This document shows positions 8,415 through 15,602 of a stretch of 21,818 bases of DNA, one piece after another. Under the pieces are notes generated by a model. It was not told where the DNA came from. It was given only the letters and a program-made list of their open reading frames with translations, and made no database searches. A program made the translations under genes and the position numbers. Origin of the DNA: Candidatus Jidaibacter sp. (lineage in GTDB: Bacteria; Pseudomonadota; Alphaproteobacteria; Rickettsiales; Midichloriaceae); assembly GCA_021298045.1 (NCBI GenBank), contig JAJTHY010000129.1:1-21818 (forward strand). Direction: 5' to 3'. Position 1 is the first letter of the stretch, and every line of letters begins with the position of its first letter.

Positions 8415-9311
8415 ATGAAAAAGTCATTTGAGAAATTAAGTAAAGAGCTTCAAGGGTTGGTTTATCTAACATTAGCCTACACCTGCTTTGCACTACTTAA
8501 TGTATTTAGTAAACAGCTTTATGCGCTTGAAATTAGCCCTTTAGTTATTACATTTTATCGTAGCTTTTTTTGCATTGTACTGGTAGCTCCGTTTGCGGGC
8601 TTCATGCTTTTTAAATCTCATAAATTCAACTTTGCCAAAATTAATATTTACAAAGGGGTTGTTGATTTCCTAAGTATCCCAGCTTGGGTTATGGCGGTTT
8701 CAAATATGAATATACCAGAAGCAGTTGGTTTAACTTATATAACTCCTATACTTACCGGCGTTCTAGCAATTATATTTTTGAAAGACAAAATGAGCGCAGA
8801 CAAATGGGTTGTAAGTATGATTGGCTTGATTGGAGCTTATATCATCCTTAAACCGGATTTTGATAATTTTAATTACTATGCTATTTATGCCCTTATTACC
8901 TGCTTACTGTGGGCTACTGGAGGAATCATCACGAAAAATTTATCTGGCAGGCAGCATCCGGTGCTGGTTGTGTTTTTTACTAATATTGTAATTGTCTCTC
9001 TCGCTTTCCCATTTTTTTTAACAGATTCCCATATTTTATCTCAGAGGGAGATCTTAATTTGCCTGTGCATGTCTGCAACTGCAGCTGGAGGATATCTATT
9101 TTTAACTCATGCATATAGGTCTACCAAAATAAGCAATTTGCTACCCTATGATTATTTAAGGTTAATAATGGCAACGATTATTTCCTACCTGTTTCTTGGT
9201 CAGGTTATAGATGGAACCACCATACTAGGTTCAGCTCTAATTTTTGGGGGATCCATTTACTTAGCGCGTAGCCAGGCGAAAGAGAATAAGAATACCAAAA
9301 GCCGTTCTTAA
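8415..9311 (+). CDS. DMT-superfamily transporter (two EamA domains)
   Basis: This is a 298-residue inner-membrane protein with about ten hydrophobic helices arranged as two EamA repeats (about 15-140 and 155-285). The first repeat shows LNVFSKQLY, ISPLVITFYRSFF and PEAVGLTYITPILTGVLAI; the second shows LLWATGGIITKNL, ATAAGGYLFLTHAY and YDYLRLIMATIISYLFLGQ. The ATG at 8415 is preferred; an in-frame TTG at 8409 right after the pdhB stop is the alternative. No clear ribosome site is seen, so it may be translated by coupling to pdhB. Family members export or import amino acids, nucleotides or S-adenosylmethionine (Rickettsia uses one for SAM uptake), but the substrate cannot be told here. It is the last gene of the ilvE-lptD-surA run, and no terminator is evident after it. 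Confidence 0.82.
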   Translation: MKKSFEKLSKELQGLVYLTLAYTCFALLNVFSKQLYALEISPLVITFYRSFFCIVLVAPFAGFMLFKSHKFNFAKINIYKGVVDFLSIPAWVMAVSNMNIPEAVGLTYITPILTGVLAIIFLKDKMSADKWVVSMIGLIGAYIILKPDFDNFNYYAIYALITCLLWATGGIITKNLSGRQHPVLVVFFTNIVIVSLAFPFFLTDSHILSQREILICLCMSATAAGGYLFLTHAYRSTKISNLLPYDYLRLIMATIISYLFLGQVIDGTTILGSALIFGGSIYLARSQAKENKNTKSRS

Positions 9312-9618
9312 CCGAACACTTGCATCCTGCCTTGAAAAAATTTTGAGTGATAAAAAAGTCTTCAATATGTTTATAACCTCAATTCGGGATTAGAAAGTGA
9401 GTTTTGATAGAAGGCTTGGATGGTTTAAGGCAATAAGAGATGAGGGTAGAAATGAGGTGTACAAAAGCATGGGATTTTAAGTGGTACAGCCGTAGGTATT
9501 TGTCTTGGTTGTAGCGAAACTTCTGGAGCGTGTAAATAATTGTGTCTTGAAGTGGTTTAGGAGAGATCGCCAGAAAATATAAAAATATTTTTCGGAGTCA
9601 CCCATAAAAAGGGGAGTA

Positions 9619-9638
9619 TATTATATTTCAATATAATA
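9619..9638. repeat. Perfect 9 bp inverted repeat
   Basis: TATTATATT and AATATAATA are separated by two bases (TC). The palindrome sits about 40 bp upstream of the CtrA-type box and is followed at once by AGGAGGT. Its size suits a regulator operator, but by composition it may be just AT-rich sequence. Confidence 0.4.
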
Positions 9639-9676
9639 GGAGGTGCGATAACATATTTTTACTTTTACTATGCGTT

Positions 9677-9708
9677 TTAATCAAACGTTAACATTTATGT
9701 AGTATAAT
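9677..9708 (+). promoter_or_regulatory. Candidate CtrA-controlled promoter of the SidE-PDE-like gene
   Basis: An exact TTAA-N7-TTAA box (9677-9691, spacer TCAAACG, second half TTAAC) is followed after 11 bp by a perfect TATAAT (9703-9708). The box covers the place of the -35 element, which otherwise shows no TTGACA-like sequence; this is the known layout of CtrA-activated promoters in alphaproteobacteria. Transcription would start near 9715, and the gene has AAGGA (9725-9729) six bases before its ATG at 9736. Binding by CtrA is inferred from the motif only. Confidence 0.6.
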
Positions 9709-9735
9709 TTATAAAATTACTTATAAGGATGTGGC

Positions 9736-12700
9736 ATGAAAGGATACGTAGAAGAATCGGTAAAAATTTCTGAATACCCTTTAATTAGAGGGATACCGCT
9801 CCCCAGTGAGAAAATTAATAAAAATAATACTGTCGCAGGCGTTGAATTTAAAAAGGCAAAAAGGTCGATTGGTAATTTATCTAGATCTTTCTGTTTAGCG
9901 TCAGGTTATAAAGATGCTCAACCATATTGCTCTGTGGGGTATTGTGTATTTAATCCAGATTTCAAGAAATTTGTTTCAATAGCCGTAAGCGATAAAAACA
10001 CTGGTGGCGGCGCGAAAATCGAGCATCAGTATGCAAAAAGGCTAGATGAAGAAAAAGCTAAAGAAAAACTTAAAAAGATAAAAGCGCGTCAAGAACAAGG
10101 TCATGACTCTAATTTTAATAATTCTAAGCATTCTGAAATTCAATACGATGTGCATATTGATGAAATTTCAGGAATCTATTTTTATGAGGGTGTATCTTAT
10201 ATAAATAACGTTGAAGAAGGATTTTCTAGAGTTATAGAAATGCGTAGTAGTAGACCATCACATTTTAAGCTACAGGCTATATTCATGCAGCAGGAATTTA
10301 AAAGGATTCATGGCAAAGAATTAGATATTTATTGTTATACAACTGATGGATTAGCAACATCATCTTTCACTAAGTGTACATTTACTAATGATGAAATAGT
10401 TGATTTATGGAAAGCAACTTGCTTTCAATACGATCAACATAAGGAGATATTAGATACATACACAGATTTGAAAGGTTATTCAATTGAAGAAATGAAAGTT
10501 CAGTTTGTATATGGACAATCTTATTCAAGCAATCAAAATTTGCTATTACCAGTAGACCAACATTACGAGGAAGAACTTAAAAATAAGATTAATTTAACAG
10601 TAAAAGAGTATATCAGATCTACTCCAGAAACTTTTGAAAGAAATTTAAGTCTCAACAATGAACTTATGCTAACCCAACCAAGTTTAATCGAGCATTGCAA
10701 GCTTATTATCAATAATCAAAAAGACTTTCAAGGCAATTTTAAAAAAACATTATTATATATACGTGCAGCAAAGCAGTTAAAGCTTTCTCATGAACTCATA
10801 AAAGAATTTGCGCATCAATATCTTAAAACAGAACAGGAAAACTATTATGCCACTTCGTTTCATAACATAAAATATGTTGCAAAATATATGGAATTCGATA
10901 ATGACGTTTGCAAAAAAATTTGTGAAGTATTTAATGTCAATATATATGAGCTTTGTCGCAACAAAGTCGGAGCACCTAGAGTGAATATGGCGCGACATGA
11001 AATATTAGATAATATTTTTTACATAAAAAACGCACTTTTAAAGCAGGGAAAAAAATTAAGCACAGAGCAAATAGATGCGTTTAAATCTATTTTTGGAAGT
11101 AATGAGAACAGAATACCTTTTGTTAGAAAGCTGTATTCTCATAGAAATTTGGAATTTGGAACTCTCCCCGATGAATATGTACAAAAATTCGCATCAGTTA
11201 TGTCTAAATTAATAACTAACAATCCAAATCCTAAGTTGATAAAATATTACTTAAATAAAATTAGAAAAACCACATTTCCAAATAATGCCTACGATATATT
11301 ACATAATTATACTAGTAAAACAGAGGAAGCACAGAAGATTTTAGAAGAATTCAAACAAGCTTTTACAACATCTAAGATATTGGAGATAACTAAAAAAGCT
11401 TTGGAGTATTCGTATGATAAACATTTATCACAGCCATATAAAAAAGAGAAAGGAACATGCTTCCCAGTTATTTGCAAGCGGGATAGAGAAGTTTTTATAG
11501 CAGATGATAAGTATGGATCGTATAAAAAAGGTGATTATGACAGCAAAATTGTTTATAGATCAAACCACGGGTTAGCACATACAGCTAGAACATTGGCTAT
11601 GGTTCCTGAAGTTTTAGCTTTTAATATTAAATACGCTAGAGAGGATGTTCTAAATTTCTTACAGGAGCAAACCAGCACGCCTAATGATAAACAAAAATTT
11701 ATTGCAAAGTTACAAATAGCAATGGCTTTTTATGTTTCCGGTAGGGAAGGGGAGCATGGGTGGGGAACTAATGAATATAATAAATATCGTGAAGCATCAA
11801 AAAAATTTTTTATTGAATATGTCAAATCAGATGATGACACAAAAGCTCTTTTTAAAAATGAGGATGAGATAGAGTTGTATGGATCGTGTCTTGAGCATTC
11901 ATACGTAACTGATGAAGATTTAAAAGGATGCACTAACCAGATTGCAATTAAGGCTTTATTATATGGTTCTCATTGTGTTGATTTAGTAAGGATATGGAAA
12001 CCTAAAAAAGTACAAGGATCCACAGTTTTTGACCTGTTAAAGGCAGTTCCCAAAGATAAGATAGAGCAAGCTAAACATGATGCTTTTTTGGTTTTCCATA
12101 AAGCTGCTCAATTATGCAGAATTATGGGGGATTCCTTATATACAGAATATGATTCACAAACTAGAAAATGCAAGAAACCTGATATCAAATATGAAGAGCA
12201 AAAAGGTGCTTTTAAAAAAACTAATTTTAAACGCTTTTTGGAATATTCAACAAATGTATCTAAATCATTCAATCTTATCTATGAACGAGAAGCAGAAGCA
12301 GAAGCAGAAGCAAAAGCTTTGCTAGAAAGTGCAACAAAAGCACTAGAGGAAGCTAAGCAAAAAGAGGCAGAAGCAGAAGCTTTGCTAGAAAGTGCAATAA
12401 AAGTACTAGAGGAAGCTAAGCAAAAAGAAGCTGAAGCTGAAGCAGAAGTAAAAGCACAAGCAGAAGCAAAAGCTTACCTAGAACGTTTAAAAGCTAGAGA
12501 AGAAAGTGCAAAAAAAGCACTAGAGGAAGCTAAGCAAAAAGAGGCAGAAGCAAAAGCACAAGCAGAAGCTGCGAAGAAACAAGAAGACAGAAATTTTTTA
12601 TTGTGCACAACAGGGGCAGCCACCATTATATTGTCATCAGTGTTGTATTGTTTTAGAGAAAATTTATTTGAGTGTTCTGCTTCTAGCTCTAACTATATCT

Positions 12701-12819
12701 TAAATAATTCGATTAATATTAAATCCTCAGTGGCTTTAAGAGTAGCCATTACGGCGGCAGTATTAGGAGTAATTGCGTATACAAAATATAATAAGGAAAA
12801 TGAAATTAGTGTAAATTAG
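9736..12819 (+). CDS. SidE-phosphodiesterase-like candidate effector with coiled coil and two C-terminal TM segments
   Basis: This is a 1027-residue protein. Residues about 1-560 are unrecognised; a compact part near 40-215 contains GGGAKIEHQYAKRL and RPSHFKLQAIFMQQ. Residues about 580-800 resemble the phosphodiesterase domain of Legionella SidE/SdeA and the Dup deubiquitinases: RSNHGLAHTAR (H611, H615), SGREGEHGWG (R670, E671, E673), CLEHSY (H721) and SHCVDLVR (H746). The H-to-E-to-H spacing is near that recalled for SdeA H277/E340/H407. In SidE proteins this fold cleaves ADP-ribosylated ubiquitin and attaches or removes phosphoribosyl-ubiquitin; no mono-ADP-ribosyltransferase domain is evident. 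Residues about 851-950 form an Ala/Glu-rich coiled coil with repeats. Hydrophobic segments at about 954-974 and 999-1017 suggest a membrane hairpin. No signal peptide is present, so secretion, if any, would be by a T4SS-like route. ATG with AAGGA six bases upstream. Function is inferred; the domain call is from motif recognition. Confidence 0.72.
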   Translation: MKGYVEESVKISEYPLIRGIPLPSEKINKNNTVAGVEFKKAKRSIGNLSRSFCLASGYKDAQPYCSVGYCVFNPDFKKFVSIAVSDKNTGGGAKIEHQYAKRLDEEKAKEKLKKIKARQEQGHDSNFNNSKHSEIQYDVHIDEISGIYFYEGVSYINNVEEGFSRVIEMRSSRPSHFKLQAIFMQQEFKRIHGKELDIYCYTTDGLATSSFTKCTFTNDEIVDLWKATCFQYDQHKEILDTYTDLKGYSIEEMKVQFVYGQSYSSNQNLLLPVDQHYEEELKNKINLTVKEYIRSTPETFERNLSLNNELMLTQPSLIEHCKLIINNQKDFQGNFKKTLLYIRAAKQLKLSHELIKEFAHQYLKTEQENYYATSFHNIKYVAKYMEFDNDVCKKICEVFNVNIYELCRNKVGAPRVNMARHEILDNIFYIKNALLKQGKKLSTEQIDAFKSIFGSNENRIPFVRKLYSHRNLEFGTLPDEYVQKFASVMSKLITNNPNPKLIKYYLNKIRKTTFPNNAYDILHNYTSKTEEAQKILEEFKQAFTTSKILEITKKALEYSYDKHLSQPYKKEKGTCFPVICKRDREVFIADDKYGSYKKGDYDSKIVYRSNHGLAHTARTLAMVPEVLAFNIKYAREDVLNFLQEQTSTPNDKQKFIAKLQIAMAFYVSGREGEHGWGTNEYNKYREASKKFFIEYVKSDDDTKALFKNEDEIELYGSCLEHSYVTDEDLKGCTNQIAIKALLYGSHCVDLVRIWKPKKVQGSTVFDLLKAVPKDKIEQAKHDAFLVFHKAAQLCRIMGDSLYTEYDSQTRKCKKPDIKYEEQKGAFKKTNFKRFLEYSTNVSKSFNLIYEREAEAEAEAKALLESATKALEEAKQKEAEAEALLESAIKVLEEAKQKEAEAEAEVKAQAEAKAYLERLKAREESAKKALEEAKQKEAEAKAQAEAAKKQEDRNFLLCTTGAATIILSSVLYCFRENLFECSASSSNYILNNSINIKSSVALRVAITAAVLGVIAYTKYNKENEISVN
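12316..12557 (+). repeat. Internal coding repeat (21-codon unit) in the coiled coil
   Basis: Two tandem 63 bp units start at 12316 and 12379, each encoding ALLESAxKxLEEAKQKEAEAE. A third partial copy begins at 12502 (ESAKKALEEAKQKEAEA), after an Ala/Glu/Lys-rich insert. The units differ at only a few bases, so copy number may vary between strains by slippage or recombination. Confidence 0.85.
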
Positions 12820-12852
12820 GGAGAATATTCACATAACTGTGTCAATTGATAA

Positions 12853-13374
12853 TTACCTACCAAATTTTAGTCTATTTGGGAAGTAAATATCCAGCTGAGA
12901 AATGGCGAAGGCCCAGTTTTGTAAGGGCTGATTCCATTTTTCAGTTATCTGTTTTATAGCGCAAAATACCAACTTAAGTAAAGCATTTTCAGAGGTAAAA
13001 GCGCCTTTAGTTTTGGTATATTTTCTGATTTGCCTATGAAAGCCTTCAACAGCACTCGTAGTGTAAATCAGCTTTCTTATCTCAGCAGAATATTTAAAAT
13101 ACGTAGATAAATTGTCCCAATGAGCATTCCAGGATTTCAGTACCATAGGATATTTTGTACCCCATTTTTCATCAAGTAAAAGTAGATTATGTTCTGCTAA
13201 TTCCTTGCTTGCAGCTTGATATACCAGTTTCAGATCAACCATAAATTCTTTTTGATTTTTACTGGCAACTAGCTTTAAAGAATTACGAATTTGATGGACT
13301 ATGCATAGCTGCACTTCAGTTTTAGGAAATTTGTATGATTTAGTGAATAAAGAATCAAGGCACGCTTCGCTCAA
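12853..13374 (-). pseudogene. IS256-family transposase, C-terminal fragment
   Basis: About 160 residues align in pattern with the C-terminal 40% of IS256 (Mutator-like) transposases: PKTEVQLCIVHQIRNSL, NQKEFMVDLKLVY, EKWGTKYPMVLKSW, IRKLIYTTSAVEGFHRQIRK with the last catalytic Glu of the DDE triad, and the terminal WNQPLQNWAFAISQL. The N-terminal helix-turn-helix part and the first two catalytic Asp residues are missing. The frame is open upstream of the homology for about 20 residues only because of the foldback junction, and its nominal TTG start is not a real start. It is non-functional, though it could be trans-complementation substrate DNA. Confidence 0.85.
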
Positions 13375-13402
13375 GACCTTGACTATTTATTCACTAAATC
13401 AT
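13335..13402. repeat. 26 bp inverted duplication (foldback) at the IS deletion junction
   Basis: The arms 13335-13360 and 13377-13402 are complementary at 24 of 26 positions, with a 16-base loop. The outer 17 bases of each arm (ATGATTTAGTGAATAAA) match perfectly. The right arm lies in the original orientation of the transposase N-terminal codons, and the left arm is an inverted copy fused to the C-terminal codons. Confidence 0.85.
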
Positions 13403-13495
13403 TTTTCTCCGCTATCAATTCATCCTATCCCTTCTATTTATTTGACACAGTTTGTTGAAGACTCCCTTGTATTTTTCAAGTGAGCCCATTATATC

Positions 13496-13523
13496 TTGAT
13501 AACCAGAAATTTTAGCGTATAGT
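13496..13523 (+). promoter_or_regulatory. Sigma70-type promoter of the ABC exporter
   Basis: TTGATA (13496-13501), a 16 bp spacer and TATAGT (13518-13523) place the transcription start near 13530, about 30 bp before the ATG. The promoter lies just outside the IS256 remnant, so the exporter does not depend on the islet for expression. Confidence 0.6.
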
Positions 13524-13561
13524 AGTTTCGTTGATAACCCCCCTTGGAGTTGTTATGGCCT

Positions 13562-15340
13562 ATGTCAAGCATACCTAATAAAAGGCTAGGATACTTTATA
13601 CACTTCATGAAAAGACAAAAGGCTAACTTCCTTGTTTTTTTCATAGCATGCCTAGCCACCTCTTTATCTAGCTCTATCTGGCCATATATAACTGGCCAAA
13701 TTATTGACGCGCTCAGCGGGTATGCTGAGGATAAGAGCTTGATTTTTAACCAACTAGGGCATTTGTTTTTTTCAGCTTTAGCCTTCTGGATATTTTTAGA
13801 ATTTTTAATGAGGTTACAAGGTTTTGCTTCGGCGGCCATATACCCTAAATTCGAGGCCAATATTAGGATGGCTGCTTTTGAATATGTAAACAGGCATTCG
13901 CACGCATATTTTTCTAATAATTTTGTTGGCAGCATAGCAAATAGAATAAGCGATTTGCCTCGAAGCTCGAGTATTGTAATAGATTTTATCTTCAATAATT
14001 TAATTCCGCTGGTGATAGCTATTTTCATTTCATCAATGTTATTCATGAATTTGGATATCGCGCTATCGATGATCCTACTGAGTTGGTTGATTATGCATTT
14101 GTCCATTTGTTACCTTACTGGTGCAAGGGCGGCGGAGCTTTCTAGAATTCAGTCTGAAGCTAGAACCTACCTTCAGGGGCGAATAGTTGATACTTTGAAC
14201 AATCATCTAAATGTCAAGCTGTATACAAAACAGTATTTTGAGGTTGAAAATGTAAGGGGTGCTCAAGATGATGAAAGGGCAAAAAATAGGGCTACTTTGC
14301 TGTTCATAGAAAAGTCTAAGGTATTGCTTAGCCTGTTGGCACTGGTAAGTATAACTTTGTTATTTTGGATTACTATTAGGTTTTGGCAAGATGACCACAT
14401 AAGCTTGGGTGAAATGATCTTTGTGTTCACTTCCACACTAAACATACTAACGCTGGCATTTTCAGCGACGGTGGAGATGGCATATTTGTTCAGAGAGATT
14501 GGAGTTATCAAGCAGGCATTAAAGGTTATTAAAGACCCTATAGATGTTATGGAGCATGAAAATGCTAAAGCTTTAAAAGTTACAGAGGGTAAGATTGAGT
14601 TTGTTGGGGTAACTTTTAAATACAAGCATAACAACAACGTATTCAAGGAAAAAACCCTAACTATAGAGGGGGGGCAAAAGGTTGGTTTGGTTGGGCTTTC
14701 TGGTAGCGGTAAAACCACGTTTGCACATCTAATTTTGCGCCTGTTTAATATCGAATCTGGTAGCATACAAATAGATGGCCAAGACATAAACCAAGTTACG
14801 CTTAAATCTTTGCGAGATAATATTTGTTTAATTCCGCAGGAGCCTATGTTATTCCACCGCTCAATAATGGATAATATTCGTTATTCTAGTGAAGGCGCCA
14901 CAGACGAAGAGGTTGTTGATGCTGCGAAAAAAGCGAATTGCCATGAGTTCATAATGGAATTAGAAGATGGTTATAATTCTGCAGTTGGGGAAAGGGCGGC
15001 AAAGATATCTGGTGGGCAAAAGCAGAGGATAGCCATAGCGCGTGCCATCTTAAAAGACGCGCCAATTTTGATTATGGATGAAGCAACTTCTGCTTTGGAT
15101 TCATACACGGAGAAGCAAATACAGGACAGCGTTAGAGTTTTGTCTGAGGATAAGACTACAATTATAATAGCGCACCGACTTTCAACTCTGCTTGAAATGG
15201 ATAGAATTTTGGTTTTTGACAAGGGTGCTATAATAGAAGATGGGTCCCATAAAGAGCTAATCGAGAAGAATGGTCATTACGCAATGTTGTGGAAAATGCA
15301 AACAGCTGGACTTTTGCCCGACGCTTTGCAAGTGGTGTAA
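13562..15340 (+). CDS. ABC exporter half-transporter (MsbA/multidrug-like), fused TMD-NBD
   Basis: This 592-residue inner-membrane protein works as a homodimer. An N-terminal six-helix exporter domain (about 15-300, with long hydrophobic stretches such as FLVFFIACLATSL and LVIAIFISSMLFM) precedes a nucleotide-binding domain: Walker A GLSGSGKTT (378-386), Q-loop IPQEPMLFH, signature SGGQKQR (483-489), Walker B ILIMDEATSALD with D506/E507, and H-loop AHRLS. All catalytic residues are present. The start is ATG at 13562 with GGAG at 13547; an in-frame TTG at 13544 would add six residues. Substrate is unknown: MsbA-type lipid A flippase, a drug exporter or a heavy-metal/peptide exporter all share this layout. 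It is a single gene with its own promoter, convergent with chpT. Confidence 0.87.
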   Translation: MSSIPNKRLGYFIHFMKRQKANFLVFFIACLATSLSSSIWPYITGQIIDALSGYAEDKSLIFNQLGHLFFSALAFWIFLEFLMRLQGFASAAIYPKFEANIRMAAFEYVNRHSHAYFSNNFVGSIANRISDLPRSSSIVIDFIFNNLIPLVIAIFISSMLFMNLDIALSMILLSWLIMHLSICYLTGARAAELSRIQSEARTYLQGRIVDTLNNHLNVKLYTKQYFEVENVRGAQDDERAKNRATLLFIEKSKVLLSLLALVSITLLFWITIRFWQDDHISLGEMIFVFTSTLNILTLAFSATVEMAYLFREIGVIKQALKVIKDPIDVMEHENAKALKVTEGKIEFVGVTFKYKHNNNVFKEKTLTIEGGQKVGLVGLSGSGKTTFAHLILRLFNIESGSIQIDGQDINQVTLKSLRDNICLIPQEPMLFHRSIMDNIRYSSEGATDEEVVDAAKKANCHEFIMELEDGYNSAVGERAAKISGGQKQRIAIARAILKDAPILIMDEATSALDSYTEKQIQDSVRVLSEDKTTIIIAHRLSTLLEMDRILVFDKGAIIEDGSHKELIEKNGHYAMLWKMQTAGLLPDALQVV

Positions 15341-15469
15341 AGCGTTTAAATCTGATTAGTCCATCCGTCAAAACTCTGAAATTATCTCGGGAGTTGAGTA
15401 ATCTAAAACATATAAACAGCGCCACCTGGGAAGGAGCTTTAGCGACTGCAGCGACGAAAATTAACGTAA

Positions 15470-15516
15470 AAATCCATAAGCTTTATGTCCAAATAATAGC
15501 CTTCTCTTATGGATTT
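15470..15516. repeat. Inverted repeat in the convergent spacer
   Basis: AAATCCATAAG (15470-15480) and CTTATGGATTT (15506-15516) are perfectly complementary over 11 bp with a 25-base loop. The repeat lies between the 3' ends of the ABC exporter and chpT, so it could fold in the transcript of either gene. No T-tract follows on either strand, so a rho-independent terminator is not shown. The remaining 200 bases of the 15341-15602 spacer hold nothing recognisable. Confidence 0.5.
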
Positions 15517-15602
15517 CACAACTGATTTGTGCTCTCAAATGCTCGTGTTATCAGTGATGTATGGCTTTTGACGGAGAGACTAGCTATATGACATTTCCCG
15601 AT

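Larger units (their letters stand above)
9312..9735. other. 424 bp spacer without a convincing gene
   Basis: Neither strand carries a recognisable gene. The longest suggestive stretch is a 28-codon plus frame (about 9396-9479) and a stop-interrupted minus frame; these could be the decayed end of a mobile gene, but no family is recognisable. From 9619 on, the spacer holds a perfect 9 bp palindrome, an orphan Shine-Dalgarno-like AGGAGGT (9638-9644) and the CtrA-type promoter of the next gene. No GC-rich hairpin with a T-tract terminates the upstream operon. Confidence 0.5.
12835..13452 (-). mobile_element. IS256-family element, internally deleted remnant
   Basis: The ends are inverted repeats: AACTGTGTCAAT at 12835-12846 and TTTGACACAGTT at 13441-13452, matching in 11 of 12 bases. 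Full IS256-type elements are about 1.3 kb, but only 618 bp remain here. Inside is the C-terminal part of the transposase on the minus strand, and near the other end a few codons that look like its N-terminus (ELIAEKNDLVNK in minus frame, about 13390-13428). The 8 bp flanks (ATTCACAT and TGTTGAAG) are not a target duplication. The element cannot move on its own. Confidence 0.8.

Noticed and set aside
9396..9479. 28-codon plus-strand frame in the 424 bp spacer
   Set aside because: It starts with GTG without a ribosome site, is preceded by a stop and matches no family I recognise; kept only as part of the spacer description.
13301..13483. 60-codon plus-strand frame across the IS foldback
   Set aside because: It is antisense to the transposase remnant and is created by the inverted duplication.
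13489..14106. 205-codon minus-strand frame opposite the ABC exporter N-terminus
   Set aside because: It is a mirror frame of the transmembrane domain, without a ribosome site or recognisable domain; the plus-strand gene is complete and has a promoter.
15289..15525. 78-codon plus frame running from the ABC exporter end into the spacer
   Set aside because: Its first 17 codons overlap the exporter in another frame; no ribosome site and no homology pattern are visible.
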